Below, one piece after another: positions 18,790-28,089 of a stretch of DNA of 64,000 bases. The stretch covers positions 186,001 through 250,000 of the forward strand of contig NZ_JALJRY010000012.1 in NCBI RefSeq assembly GCF_024519455.1, written 5' to 3'. The position numbers and the translations under genes are program-made. The stretch's first letter is position 1. The number at the start of each line of letters is the position of its first letter. This DNA comes from Streptomyces sp. STR69. Its GTDB lineage: Bacteria > Actinomycetota > Actinomycetes > Streptomycetales > Streptomycetaceae. Below the pieces are notes generated by a model. That model was not told where the DNA came from. It was given only the letters and a program-made list of their open reading frames with translations, and did not search any database.

Positions 18790-21301
18790 GCCGCGCGTTG
18801 GTGAACCGCGTGGCCTCGGCGGTCGCCGGGTCCTCGGGCCACGGATGCTTCGGATACCGCCCCCGCAACTCGGCCCGCACGCCCCGGTACCCGTCCTTCC
18901 AGAAGGACGCGAGATCGGCGGTCACGGCGGCGGGCCGCCCGGCCGGGGACAACAGATGCACGAGCACCGGCACCCCCGCGACCCGCGGTGACTCCTGGAG
19001 CCCGAACATCTCCTGCAACTTCACGGCGAGGACGGGCTGTTCGGCATTCCCGTAGTCGATCCGGACCCTGGACCCACTCGGCACGGCAAACCGCTCCGGA
19101 GCCAACTCGTCCAACCGCCCCGCGTCCCCCGAGGCCCACGGCAACAACCGCCGCAGCGCCTGCCCCGCCTCGATCCGCCCCAGATCACTCCGCCGCCGGG
19201 CCCGCCCCAACTCCGGCTCCAACCACTCGTCCACGCGCGCGTGGAGCGCCTCGTCGGACACGTCCGGCCACGGCGCCCCGACGTTCAGACGCAGGAACGC
19301 GAGCCGCTGCCGCAGCACTTGGGCATCCGCCGACCACCGCAACAACCCGAGCCCTTCCTCCCGCAGCCCGTCAACAAGCGCATCCCGTACGGCAACGGGG
19401 TCGGCGTCCCGCAGCGGCCGCACCGCCAACTCGACGGCCCCCAGCCGCTCGACCCGCCGGGCCACGACGTCACCGCCGGCCCAGTGCACCTCGTCCACCT
19501 CGCTGAGCAGCGCCCCGGCGGCGAACCGGGCGACGTCCTCGTCGACGACGGCCCCGAACTGCACGCGCGCGTGCCCTTTGCCGATGGGCCGGTCCGCCGC
19601 GGCGATGGCGATCCAAGGGGCGCCGCGGAGGGGGCTGTCGTCACGGAGTTCGGCACGGGTGCCGGACACGAGGAGATAGGAACCACCGTCGGCCTTGGCG
19701 ATGCGCTCGGGGAAGGCGAGGGCGGCGACGAGGCCTACGAGGGCGTCGTCGCTGTTGACGTTCACCTTTGCAAGAGGGGAGTCACGGGTGGCCGGTCGGG
19801 AGATCTCCGCCCCCACGGCCCGCAGTCGCCGAACCTCCGCACGCCACCGTCCGGCATAGGCGTCACCGCCGCGCCGGGCAAGCCGCAGAGCCCCGGCGAG
19901 ATCATCGCCGTACTCCCGCGGAGCCTCCTCGCTGAGCAGCGCGACAACCTCCGCACCCGCCGCCCCCGTGTCCAACAGCGCCCGTCCCAACCGGGGATGC
20001 AACCCCAGCCGAGCCAACCGCACACCGCGAGCCGTGGCCCGCCCATCGGAGTCGACCGCGCCCACCGCCGCCAGAACACCCCGCGCCGCCGCCATCGCCC
20101 CGGAGGGAGGCGCGTCGAGCAACGCCAGCCCGGACGCCCCGGGATCCCCCCAGCACGCCGCCTGAAGGGCGAACGCCGTCAAGTCGGCCACCTTGATCTC
20201 CGGCGCCGGAAAACGCGGCAGACGTGCGTCCTCGGCCTCCGCCCAGCACCGGTACACCGCCCCCGGCGCCTCCCGCCCGGCCCGCCCCGCCCGCTGCCGT
20301 CCGGCCGCCTGCGAGGCACGCACCGTCGCGAGCGCGCTCAGCCCGCGCGCGTGATCGACCCGCGGCTCCCGCGCCAACCCGGAGTCGACGACCACGCGGA
20401 CACCTGGAACCGTCAGCGAGGACTCCGCCACGGACGTCGCCAGCACCACCCGCCGCCGTGTCCCCGGGGACAGCACCGCGTCCTGTACGGCGGCCGGTGC
20501 CCGCCCGTGCACCTGGAGCACCTCGACGTCACCGAGGTTCCCCAACTGCCCGGCGACACGGGTGATCTCACCCACCCCTGGGAGGAAACACAGCACGTCC
20601 CCGTCCCGCTCGGCCAGTGCCCGCCGCACCACCGACGCCACGTGCGTGAGCAGCGCCGGATCCACGCGCATCCCGTGCGGTGGCCGTACCGGTCGTGCCG
20701 GCGGCGTCCACACGACCTCCACCGGGTACGCGACACCCTCCGCCTCGATCACCGGTGCCCCGCCCAACAGCCGGGCCCAGCCCTGCGCGTCGGTGGTCGC
20801 GGACGCCGCGAGCAGACGCAACTCGGGCCGCAGCGCCTCCCGTACGTCGACCAGGAAGGCCGCCACGGTGTCCGCGTCCAGGTGCCGTTCGTGGCACTCG
20901 TCCAGGACCACGGCGTCGACGCCCGTCAACTCCTGGTCCCGCTGCAGGCGTTGGAGCAGTACTCCGGTCGTGACGACCTCCACGCGTGCGTGCCGTCCCA
21001 CGACCCGCTCCCCGCGCACGGTGTAGCCGACGCTCTCGCCGACCTTCTCGCCCAGCAGCCACGCCATCCGCCGGGCCGCCGCCCGCGCCGCGATCCGCCG
21101 CGGCTCGGCGACCACCACCCGCCGCGCGGGCCCCTCGTTCCCCTTGCCGAGCAGCCCGGCCAGCGCGAGCGGCACCAGCGTCGTCTTGCCGGTGCCGGGC
21201 GGCGCGACGAGCACCGCGGCACCGCCAGCCTCCAGGGCTGCGTCGAGGCCGGGCAGGGCGCTGCGGACGGGCAGCGCGTCGAGGGCGTCGTAGCGGATCA
21301 C
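18779..21301 (-). CDS. hrpB: ATP-dependent helicase HrpB
   Basis: 840 aa, normal for HrpB. DEAH-box helicase motifs in order: Walker A VLVAPPGTGKTTLVPL (about residues 31-46), VVEPRRIAARAAARRMA, motif II VVLDECHERHLDAD, motif III SATTD, motif VI QAAGRQRAGRAGR. The C-terminal half is the HrpB-specific region (ALLDAPPSGA ... LPWASGDAGRLDELAPERFAVPSG) and ends with FWKDGYRGVRAELRGRYPKHPWPEDP. Its role in bacteria is poorly defined and probably concerns RNA. Two copies of the 12-bp palindrome CACGCGCGCGTG lie inside (19232, 19562). Confidence 0.93.
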   Translation of the reverse strand: MIRYDALDALPVRSALPGLDAALEAGGAAVLVAPPGTGKTTLVPLALAGLLGKGNEGPARRVVVAEPRRIAARAAARRMAWLLGEKVGESVGYTVRGERVVGRHARVEVVTTGVLLQRLQRDQELTGVDAVVLDECHERHLDADTVAAFLVDVREALRPELRLLAASATTDAQGWARLLGGAPVIEAEGVAYPVEVVWTPPARPVRPPHGMRVDPALLTHVASVVRRALAERDGDVLCFLPGVGEITRVAGQLGNLGDVEVLQVHGRAPAAVQDAVLSPGTRRRVVLATSVAESSLTVPGVRVVVDSGLAREPRVDHARGLSALATVRASQAAGRQRAGRAGREAPGAVYRCWAEAEDARLPRFPAPEIKVADLTAFALQAACWGDPGASGLALLDAPPSGAMAAARGVLAAVGAVDSDGRATARGVRLARLGLHPRLGRALLDTGAAGAEVVALLSEEAPREYGDDLAGALRLARRGGDAYAGRWRAEVRRLRAVGAEISRPATRDSPLAKVNVNSDDALVGLVAALAFPERIAKADGGSYLLVSGTRAELRDDSPLRGAPWIAIAAADRPIGKGHARVQFGAVVDEDVARFAAGALLSEVDEVHWAGGDVVARRVERLGAVELAVRPLRDADPVAVRDALVDGLREEGLGLLRWSADAQVLRQRLAFLRLNVGAPWPDVSDEALHARVDEWLEPELGRARRRSDLGRIEAGQALRRLLPWASGDAGRLDELAPERFAVPSGSRVRIDYGNAEQPVLAVKLQEMFGLQESPRVAGVPVLVHLLSPAGRPAAVTADLASFWKDGYRGVRAELRGRYPKHPWPEDPATAEATRFTNARLRR

Positions 21302-21358
21302 GCCCCCAGTGTCGTACGGCTTCCGAAACGGCCTCTACGCGCGCGTGCCCGTGTTCCG

Positions 21359-22033
21359 TCAGTCCCGTCCGCAGTCGCGTTCGCAGACGTAGATCGCCGT
21401 TCCCGGGATCAGGTTGCCGCGCAGGGGCGACCAGCCGCCCCACTCGGCGGTGTTCCAGGACGGCCACTCCGGCTCGACGAGGTCCACCAGGCGCAGACCC
21501 GACGCGACGATGTCGCGGATGCGGTCGCCGAGGGTGCGGTGGTGCTCGACGTAGACCGCGCGGCCGTCGTCGTCCTGCTCGACGTACGGAGTGCGGTCGA
21601 AGTAGGAGGCCGAGACCATGAGTCCCTCGGGGCCCGGCTCGTCGGGGAACGCCCAGCGGATCGGGTGCGTGGCCGAGAAGACGAACCGGCCGCCGGGCCG
21701 CAGCACCCGGTGCACCTCGCGCAGCACCAGGGCCGGGTCGGCGACGAACGGCAACGCCCCGTAGGCCGAGCACGCCAGGTCGAAGGAGGCGTCCGCGAAG
21801 GGCAGCGCACCCGCGTCGGCGCACACCAGAGGGAACGATCCGCCAATGCGCAGCGCGTGCTGGAGCTGGCGGTGCGAGAGGTCAAGGGCCACCGGACGGG
21901 CACCCTGGACGGCCAGCCAGCGCGAGCACTGGGCCGCGCCGGCGCCGATCTCCAGGACGTCCTTGCCCTTCAGTTCCTCGGGCGGGCCGAGGAGTTCGGC
22001 CTCCACCTCGTCGAGGCCCTCGGGTCCCCACAC
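21359..22033 (-). CDS. Class I SAM-dependent methyltransferase (5' end uncertain)
   Basis: 224 aa from the nearest standard start, GTG at 22033. SAM-binding motif I is DVLEIGAGAAQCSRWLA; LRPGGRFVFSATHP and SYFDRTPY follow. The substrate is unknown. The reading frame clearly continues to code upstream of 22033: the 50 codons back to 22180 have G/C-biased third positions and read ESSRANRGWWDRNADDYQ and HGTFLGDDRF, the known N terminus of this family. Yet that stretch contains no ATG, GTG or TTG before an in-frame stop. GAGGGAG at 22187-22193 sits 6 nt before an ATC at 22180, so initiation at ATC, or a start lost by mutation or sequencing error, is likely. Confidence 0.85.
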   Translation of the reverse strand: MWGPEGLDEVEAELLGPPEELKGKDVLEIGAGAAQCSRWLAVQGARPVALDLSHRQLQHALRIGGSFPLVCADAGALPFADASFDLACSAYGALPFVADPALVLREVHRVLRPGGRFVFSATHPIRWAFPDEPGPEGLMVSASYFDRTPYVEQDDDGRAVYVEHHRTLGDRIRDIVASGLRLVDLVEPEWPSWNTAEWGGWSPLRGNLIPGTAIYVCERDCGRD

Positions 22034-22331
22034 GAAGCGGTCGTCGCCGAGGAACGTGCCGTGTTCGACCTGGTAGTCGTCCGCGTTCCGGTCCCACCAG
22101 CCGCGGTTGGCGCGGGAACTCTCGGTGACGTCGGCGTCACGTCGGGTGGCTTCCGGTTCGAACGTATCGGGCTCTTGGATGATCGGCTCCCTCGTCGTAC
22201 TCTTCCGTCACCTCTACGGTGCGGCTGTCCCGGTGGCGTCACTGAAGGGGTGTGTCAGGCCTGCGTGGCCTCGCGGGACACGTTTTGTGCCGGGTATGCG
22301 GCGATCCGCCCCGGGTGTGCGCCTTCGCGCA

Positions 22332-22360
22332 TTGACCCTGTCCGGCTGCCCCCGTATGCT
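22332..22360 (+). promoter_or_regulatory. rpsA promoter (HrdB type)
   Basis: TTGACC (22332-22337), 17-nt spacer, TATGCT (22355-22360): the best sigma-70-like promoter in the window. Transcription would start near 22367, giving a leader of about 210 nt before rpsA. The leader begins with two copies of GTTGCGCT (in ACAAGTTGCGCT and GCAGGTTGCGCT) about 36 nt apart and may serve S1 autoregulation. I see nothing else in the 22184-22575 gap. Confidence 0.75.
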
Positions 22361-22575
22361 ACAAGTTGCGCTGCGGGCCTGCGCACCTCAGACGTAGCAG
22401 GTTGCGCTCGCATCTGTATGTATGTCCCCTCGGTTTTCGAGGCGCCAACCGGACACCCTGGTGTTCTGGACTGGCGCTTCCTTGGCTGTCCGGCCTTCTG
22501 CAGAGCGAAGCGAAAAAGGCTCTCGGCGTGAGCAGTACCTACGACTTCAATGTCCGTACCGGAGCCCTTTCCCAC

Positions 22576-24081
22576 ATGACGAGCAGCACCGAGACCACCG
22601 CCACCACCCCGCAGGTAGCGGTCAACGACATCGGTAACGAGGAAGCTTTCCTCGCCGCGATCGACGAGACGATCAAGTACTTCAACGACGGCGACATCGT
22701 CGACGGCGTCATCGTGAAGGTCGACCGGGACGAGGTCCTGCTCGACATCGGTTACAAGACCGAAGGTGTCATCCCGAGCCGCGAGCTCTCGATCAAGCAC
22801 GACGTCGACCCGAACGAGGTCGTCAAGGTCGGCGACGAGATCGAAGCCCTTGTTCTCCAGAAGGAGGACAAGGAAGGCCGCCTGATCCTCTCGAAGAAGC
22901 GCGCCCAGTACGAGCGCGCCTGGGGCACCATCGAGAAGATCAAGGAAGAGGACGGCATCGTCACCGGTACCGTCATCGAGGTCGTCAAGGGTGGACTCAT
23001 CCTCGACATCGGCCTCCGTGGCTTCCTGCCGGCTTCTCTCGTCGAGATGCGCCGTGTCCGCGACCTCCAGCCCTACGTGGGCAAGGAGCTCGAGGCCAAG
23101 ATCATCGAGCTGGACAAGAACCGCAACAACGTGGTCCTGTCCCGCCGTGCCTGGCTGGAGCAGACCCAGTCCGAGGTCCGCCAGACCTTCCTCACGACCC
23201 TCCAGAAGGGTCAGGTCCGCTCCGGCGTGGTCTCCTCGATCGTCAACTTCGGTGCCTTCGTGGACCTGGGTGGCGTCGACGGTCTGGTCCACGTCTCCGA
23301 GCTGTCCTGGAAGCACATCGACCACCCCTCCGAGGTTGTCGAGGTCGGCCAGGAAGTCACCGTCGAGGTCCTCGACGTCGACATGGACCGCGAGCGCGTC
23401 TCCCTGTCGCTGAAGGCGACCCAGGAAGACCCGTGGCAGCAGTTCGCCCGGACCCACCAGATCGGCCAGGTCGTGCCCGGCAAGGTCACGAAGCTGGTTC
23501 CGTTCGGTGCGTTCGTCCGCGTGGACGAGGGCATCGAGGGTCTGGTGCACATCTCCGAGCTGGCCGAGCGCCACGTGGAGATCCCGGAGCAGGTCGTCCA
23601 GGTCAACGACGAGATCTTCGTCAAGGTCATCGACATCGACCTTGAGCGTCGCCGGATCTCGCTGTCCCTGAAGCAGGCCAACGAGTCCTTCGGTGCCGAC
23701 CCGGCCTCGGTCGAGTTCGACCCGACGCTCTACGGCATGGCCGCGTCGTACGACGACCAGGGCAACTACATCTACCCCGAGGGCTTCGACCCCGAGACCA
23801 ACGACTGGCTCGAGGGCTACGAGACCCAGCGGGAGGCGTGGGAGCACCAGTACGCCGAGGCGCAGCAGCGCTTCGAGCAGCACCAGGCGCAGGTCATCAA
23901 GTCCCGCGAGGCCGACGCCCAGGCGGCGGCCGAGGGTGTCGACACCCCGGGTGCGGCTCCGGCCGCGGCCGGTGGCGGCGGCGGTTCGTACTCCTCCGAG
24001 GGTGCGGACACCTCCGGTGCGCTGGCTTCGGACGAGGCGCTTGCCGCGCTGCGCGAGAAGCTGGCCGGTGGGCAGAGCTGA
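22576..24081 (+). CDS. rpsA: 30S ribosomal protein S1
   Basis: 501 aa from the ATG at 22576 (MTSSTETTATTPQV); in-frame codons further upstream fall in the leader. Four S1 RNA-binding domains at about residues 35-105, 122-188, 208-277 and 294-364 (typical strings: GDIVDGVIVKVDRDEVLLDI, GLILDIGLRGFLPASLVEMR, GVVSSIVNFGAFVDLGGVDG, GKVTKLVPFGAFVRVDEG). This is the four-domain actinobacterial form, where E. coli S1 has six. The C-terminal tail is low-complexity (AAAGGGGGSYSSEGADTSGA). It binds mRNA leaders on the 30S subunit. A perfect terminator follows. Confidence 0.96.
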   Translation: MTSSTETTATTPQVAVNDIGNEEAFLAAIDETIKYFNDGDIVDGVIVKVDRDEVLLDIGYKTEGVIPSRELSIKHDVDPNEVVKVGDEIEALVLQKEDKEGRLILSKKRAQYERAWGTIEKIKEEDGIVTGTVIEVVKGGLILDIGLRGFLPASLVEMRRVRDLQPYVGKELEAKIIELDKNRNNVVLSRRAWLEQTQSEVRQTFLTTLQKGQVRSGVVSSIVNFGAFVDLGGVDGLVHVSELSWKHIDHPSEVVEVGQEVTVEVLDVDMDRERVSLSLKATQEDPWQQFARTHQIGQVVPGKVTKLVPFGAFVRVDEGIEGLVHISELAERHVEIPEQVVQVNDEIFVKVIDIDLERRRISLSLKQANESFGADPASVEFDPTLYGMAASYDDQGNYIYPEGFDPETNDWLEGYETQREAWEHQYAEAQQRFEQHQAQVIKSREADAQAAAEGVDTPGAAPAAAGGGGGSYSSEGADTSGALASDEALAALREKLAGGQS

Positions 24082-24107
24082 ACGCCCACTGAGCAATAGC
24101 TCTTGAA

Positions 24108-24143
24108 CTGAGGGGCCGTACCTTTCGAGGTACGGCCCCTCAG
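24108..24143 (+). terminator. rpsA terminator
   Basis: Perfect 15-bp stem (CTGAGGGGCCGTACC / GGTACGGCCCCTCAG) with a 6-nt loop TTTCGA, 27 bp after the rpsA stop. Confidence 0.85.
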
Positions 24144-24254
24144 CCGTTTCCTCGGCGTTGCAGAAACTCGTGGGATACATCAGTAACTGCCGTGCCGTAA
24201 CCGGCCGTTGGCACGCTTCCCCGGTCATTCATGATCGGAGAGGGGAGCCGGACC

Positions 24255-25847
24255 ATGGCAAGCAACCAGAGCCGACGTGCTTTTCTGCGGAACGTGGGCC
24301 TCACCGGTGGCGCGGGCACCATGTTCGCCACCATGGGGGCCCTCGGGCTCGCCCCCACCGCCCAGGCGGCCCAGCGGGAACAGCCCTTCCGCGCGTTGAG
24401 CGCCGGCGACTTCCATCTCACCGGACGCGGTGCCGCCAAGGTCGTCATCGTCGGCGGCGGCATCGCCGGACTGGCCACGGCGTACGAACTGGGCAAGGCC
24501 GGCTACGACTGTACGATCCTGGAGGCCAGGGACCGTACCGGCGGCCGCAACTTCACCGTCCGCGGCGGCGACACGACGACCGACCTCTACGGCAACCGGC
24601 AGACCGCCCGCTTCGCCGACGGGCACTACATGAACTGCGGCCCCGCGCGGATCCCGCAGTGGATGATCACCCTCGACTACTGCCGCGAACTCGGCGTCCC
24701 CATCCAGGTGTTCACCAACGTCAACGCGGACGCCTACATCTACAACGAGTCCGCCGGCATGACCAAGCCCGAGCGCTACCGCACCGCCAAGGCCGATGTC
24801 TACGGCTATGTCTCGGAGTTGCTCGCCAAGGCCACCGACAAGGGCGCCCTGGACAAGGAGTTGACCGCCACCGACCAGGAGCGGCTCGTCGAGTTCCTCA
24901 AGGACTGGGGCGAGCTGGGCGACACGCTGACCTACACGGGCGGTGAGCGGCGCGGGTACACGACCGTTCCGGCCGCCGCGGGCACCCCTGGTGTGCTGCT
25001 CGGCGACGTCCCCACCGCCTCCGAGGTGCTCGCCAGCGGTGTCGGCCGCTACTTCTCCTTCGAATTCGGCTTCGACCAGGCCATGTTGATGTTCCAGCCG
25101 GTCGGCGGCATGGACCAGATCCCGAAGGCGCTGACCCGGGCGATTGGCGCCCATCGCATCCGTACCGGAGCGGTCGTCTCGAAAATCACCGACAAGGGGA
25201 GTGGCGTTTCGGTCACCTACACCCAGGGAGGCCGTACGAGGGTCGTCGAGGCCGACTACTGCGTCGGCGCCCTGCCGCCCAACATCCTCGCCAAGATCCC
25301 GCACAACCTCGGCACCGGCGTCCAGACCGCCCTTGAGGCGATCACCCCGTCGTCCGCCGCCAAGATCGGCCTGGAGTACAAGTCCCGTTGGTGGGAACTC
25401 GATCACCGGATCTACGGCGGTATCACCGAGACCGACCAGGACGTCACCCACATCTGGCACCCTTCGTACGGCTTCCACGGTGAGAGGGGCGTCCTCATCG
25501 GGTACTACAACTACGACGACAACGCGGACTCGTACGCGAAGCTCACCCCGAAGGGGCGCGAAGAGCGGGCGGTGGCCGCGGGCGTGAAGATCTACGGGGA
25601 GAAGTACCGCAGCGAACTGGCATCGTCCTTCTCCCACCACTGGCGTCAGACGCCCCACCTGGAGGCCGCGTGGCACGACACCCCCGGCGGCCCCGACGAC
25701 GTCCGCTACAAGCCGCTCAACGAACCCACGGGACGCGTCTACTTCGCCGGCGACTGGCTCAGCTACACCGACGCCTGGCAGCACGGCGCGTTCTCCTCCG
25801 CCCGCAAGGCTGTGACCGCGCTCCACGCGCGCGTGCTGTCCTCGTGA
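24255..25847 (+). CDS. Tat-exported flavin monoamine / L-amino-acid oxidase
   Basis: 530 aa from the ATG at 24255, with GGGGAG 8 nt upstream. Twin-arginine signal at the N terminus (SRRAFLRNVGLTGGAGTMF ... APTAQAA). FAD-binding GxGxxG region VVIVGGGIAGLATAYELGKAG with ILEARDRTGGR, then YMNCGPARIPQWM and the C-terminal FAD loop GRVYFAGDWLSYTDAWQHGAF. This is the flavin amine oxidase family; the overall pattern is closest to secreted L-amino-acid oxidases. It oxidises an amine or amino acid with release of peroxide and ammonia outside the cell. It is monocistronic between the rpsA terminator and the PAC2 gene. Substrate not assignable. Confidence 0.88.
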   Translation: MASNQSRRAFLRNVGLTGGAGTMFATMGALGLAPTAQAAQREQPFRALSAGDFHLTGRGAAKVVIVGGGIAGLATAYELGKAGYDCTILEARDRTGGRNFTVRGGDTTTDLYGNRQTARFADGHYMNCGPARIPQWMITLDYCRELGVPIQVFTNVNADAYIYNESAGMTKPERYRTAKADVYGYVSELLAKATDKGALDKELTATDQERLVEFLKDWGELGDTLTYTGGERRGYTTVPAAAGTPGVLLGDVPTASEVLASGVGRYFSFEFGFDQAMLMFQPVGGMDQIPKALTRAIGAHRIRTGAVVSKITDKGSGVSVTYTQGGRTRVVEADYCVGALPPNILAKIPHNLGTGVQTALEAITPSSAAKIGLEYKSRWWELDHRIYGGITETDQDVTHIWHPSYGFHGERGVLIGYYNYDDNADSYAKLTPKGREERAVAAGVKIYGEKYRSELASSFSHHWRQTPHLEAAWHDTPGGPDDVRYKPLNEPTGRVYFAGDWLSYTDAWQHGAFSSARKAVTALHARVLSS

Positions 25848-25982
25848 CGTGGGCGCTCTCCTGGTGACGCGGTGGAGCGGCGCATGAAAAGCCAGTAAGA
25901 GGCGCCTGATCAGGGGCATGGGCGGGAATGCCCATGCCCTGGAGGGTGTTGTGCAGTACGAACACGAGGAGGAGCGGTCACA

Positions 25983-26921
25983 GTGCTTGATCCGCAGGGT
26001 TTGTACGCATGGGAGCCGAAGGGCCTGGCCGTCGTCGACATGGCGCTCGCACAGGAGTCGGCCGGTCTTGTCATGCTCTACCACTTCGACGGGTACATCG
26101 ACGCGGGCGAGACGGGCGACCAGATCGTCGAACGACTGCTCGACTCGCTGCCGCACCAGGTCGTGGCCAGATTCGACCACGACCGGCTCGTGGACTACCG
26201 CGCCCGCCGTCCGCTGCTCACCTTCAAGCGCGACCGGTGGACCGACTACGAGGAGCCCACGCTCGACGTACGGCTGGTCCAGGACGCCACCGGAGCGCCC
26301 TTCCTGCTGCTTTCCGGCCCCGAGCCGGACGTGGAGTGGGAGCGCTTCGCCCTGGCCGTCCAGCAGATCGTGGAGCGCCTCGGCGTCCGCCTGTCCGTGA
26401 ACTTCCACGGCATCCCCATGGGCGTCCCGCACACCCGCCCGGTCGGCCTGACCCCGCACGGCAACCGCACCGACCTCGTCCCGGGCCACCGCAGCCCCTT
26501 CGACGAGGCGCAGGTCCCCGGCAGCGCAGAGGCGCTCGTCGAGTACCGCCTCATGGAGGCCGGCCACGACGTCCTGGGCGTTGCCGCGCACGTCCCGCAC
26601 TACATCGCCCGCTCCCCGTACCCGGACGCGGCCCTGACCGTCCTGGAGGGCATCACGGCAGGCACCGGACTGGTCCTCCCGGGCATCGCGCACTCCCTGC
26701 GCACCGAGGCCCACCGCACGCAGACCGAGATCGACCGCCAGATCCAGGAGGGCGACGAGGAACTGGTGGCGCTCGTCCAGGGCCTTGAGCACCAGTACGA
26801 CGCCGCCGCGGGCGCCGAGAGCCGCGGCAACATGCTCGCCGAGCCGGTCGAGATCCCGTCGGCGGACGAGATCGGCCAGGAGTTCGAGCGCTTCCTGGCG
26901 GAGCGCGAGGGCGACAACTAG
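25983..26921 (+). CDS. PAC2 family protein (proteasome-assembly-chaperone-like)
   Basis: 312 aa, GTG start with GAGGAGGAG upstream. Conserved PAC2 features: LYHFDGYIDAGETGDQIVERLL near the N terminus, FNFHGIPMGVPHTRP-like segment (SVNFHGIPMGVPHTRP) and VAAHVPHYIARSPYPDAAL in the middle. The fold is shared with proteasome assembly chaperone 2 and is widespread in actinobacteria that carry 20S proteasomes, but its job there is unproven. The C-terminal 70 residues are charged and helical. It precedes coaE, which appears to have its own promoter. Confidence 0.88.
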   Translation: MLDPQGLYAWEPKGLAVVDMALAQESAGLVMLYHFDGYIDAGETGDQIVERLLDSLPHQVVARFDHDRLVDYRARRPLLTFKRDRWTDYEEPTLDVRLVQDATGAPFLLLSGPEPDVEWERFALAVQQIVERLGVRLSVNFHGIPMGVPHTRPVGLTPHGNRTDLVPGHRSPFDEAQVPGSAEALVEYRLMEAGHDVLGVAAHVPHYIARSPYPDAALTVLEGITAGTGLVLPGIAHSLRTEAHRTQTEIDRQIQEGDEELVALVQGLEHQYDAAAGAESRGNMLAEPVEIPSADEIGQEFERFLAEREGDN

Positions 26922-26961
26922 CCGAAGCCGGCCGACAGTCAGCGGTTGACGGTTGCCGGGT

Positions 26962-26987
26962 GGCCTGTCAGTGACAGGCCGTAGGCT
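26962..26987 (+). promoter_or_regulatory. coaE promoter with perfect 19-bp palindrome
   Basis: GGCCTGTCA-G-TGACAGGCC (26962-26980) is a perfect palindrome. TAGGCT follows at 26982-26987, 7 nt before the coaE ATG, which is the usual -10 position of a leaderless gene. The palindrome lies where RNA polymerase would sit and is a candidate repressor site. Confidence 0.55.
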
Positions 26988-26994
26988 TCTGTCC

Positions 26995-27615
26995 ATGCTG
27001 AAGGTCGGCCTCACCGGGGGCATCGGTGCCGGTAAGAGTGAAGTGTCGCGGCTGCTCGTCGGGTACGGCGGCGTACTGATCGACGCCGACCGCATCGCGC
27101 GCGAGGTCGTCGCGCCCGGAACTCCCGGGCTCGCGGCGGTCGTCGAGGCCTTCGGCGAGGGCGTACTCGGTGCGGACGGCGCTCTCGACCGGGCGAAGCT
27201 GGGCACCATCGTCTTCGCCGACCCGGAGAAGCTGGCCGTACTCAACTCGATCGTCCACCCCCTGGTGGGCCGGCGCTCTCGCGAGCTCGAAACCGCGGCG
27301 CCCGACGACGCCGTGGTGATCCACGACGTACCCCTCCTCGCCGAGAACGCCCTCGCCGCGCTGTACGACCTCGTGATCGTCGTCGACGCGAGCCCCGAGA
27401 CACAGCTCGACCGGCTGGTGCGGCTGCGCGGCATGACCGAGGAGGACGCACGCGCGCGTATGGCCGCCCAGGCGACGCGCGAGAAGCGGCTCGCCATCGC
27501 GGACATCGTCATCGACAACGACGTACCCCTGGAGGCGCTGGAGCGGCGCGTACGGGACGTATGGGCGGAACTCGTGCGCAGGGCGCACGCGCCCCAGCAG
27601 CCACCCCAGGAATAG
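26995..27615 (+). CDS. coaE: Dephospho-CoA kinase
   Basis: 206 aa from the ATG at 26995 (MLKVGLTGGIGAGKSEVSRLL), normal length. P-loop GGIGAGKS at residues 8-15, IDADRIAREVVAPGTPG, the HPLVGRRSRE lid segment and the DVPLLAEN motif identify CoaE, which phosphorylates the 3'-OH of dephospho-CoA in the last step of CoA synthesis. In actinobacteria CoaE is often fused to a C-terminal GrpB/UPF0157 domain; this one is the short form. It is probably leaderless (TAGGCT 7 nt upstream). Confidence 0.95.
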   Translation: MLKVGLTGGIGAGKSEVSRLLVGYGGVLIDADRIAREVVAPGTPGLAAVVEAFGEGVLGADGALDRAKLGTIVFADPEKLAVLNSIVHPLVGRRSRELETAAPDDAVVIHDVPLLAENALAALYDLVIVVDASPETQLDRLVRLRGMTEEDARARMAAQATREKRLAIADIVIDNDVPLEALERRVRDVWAELVRRAHAPQQPPQE

Positions 27616-27665
27616 CGGGGCTTCTGCCGGGCGTTGAAACGTCCGAGCGAGGGAAGGAATTCGCC

Positions 27666-28046
27666 GTGCCCGAGAACAGCGGAACGACCGGACGTACTCC
27701 GGAGACGCATGTCATCGACTTCCGCGCCGCAGAGCAGCTGCTCGCCGCGCGGGACCCGCGGGGCGCGGTGAAGCTGCTCGACAACGTCATCGACGCGCAC
27801 CCCGAGAACACCGCCGCCCGCCTGCTGCGCGCGCGTGCCTTCTTCGCCGCCGCGCAACTGCGCCCCGCCGAGCTGGAGTTCACCATCGTCCTGGAGCGCG
27901 AGCCGGACAACGCCTTCGCGCACTTCGCGCTCGCCCGCACCTACGAGCGGCAGGGACGCGCCGACCAGGCCAAACGCCACTTCCGGCTGGCCGCCGCGCT
28001 CGATCCCCAGCCCCAGTACCTGAAAGCGGCCGGCTTCGACGGGTAG
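27666..28046 (+). CDS. Tetratricopeptide-repeat protein
   Basis: 126 aa, GTG at 27666 with GAGGGAAGG upstream. After a polar N terminus (PENSGTTGRTPETHVIDF) come about three TPR-like helical pairs: AEQLLAARDPRGAVKLLDNVI, NTAARLLRARAFFAAAQLRPAELEF, NAFAHFALARTYERQGRADQAKRHFRLAAAL. It is a small cytoplasmic scaffold without enzyme motifs. It follows coaE by 50 bp and may share its transcript. Partner unknown. Confidence 0.85.
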   Translation: MPENSGTTGRTPETHVIDFRAAEQLLAARDPRGAVKLLDNVIDAHPENTAARLLRARAFFAAAQLRPAELEFTIVLEREPDNAFAHFALARTYERQGRADQAKRHFRLAAALDPQPQYLKAAGFDG

Positions 28047-28089
28047 GCGCATCCCGCGCGGGGCAGGCAGACACTCCCCGCCGGGTCGG

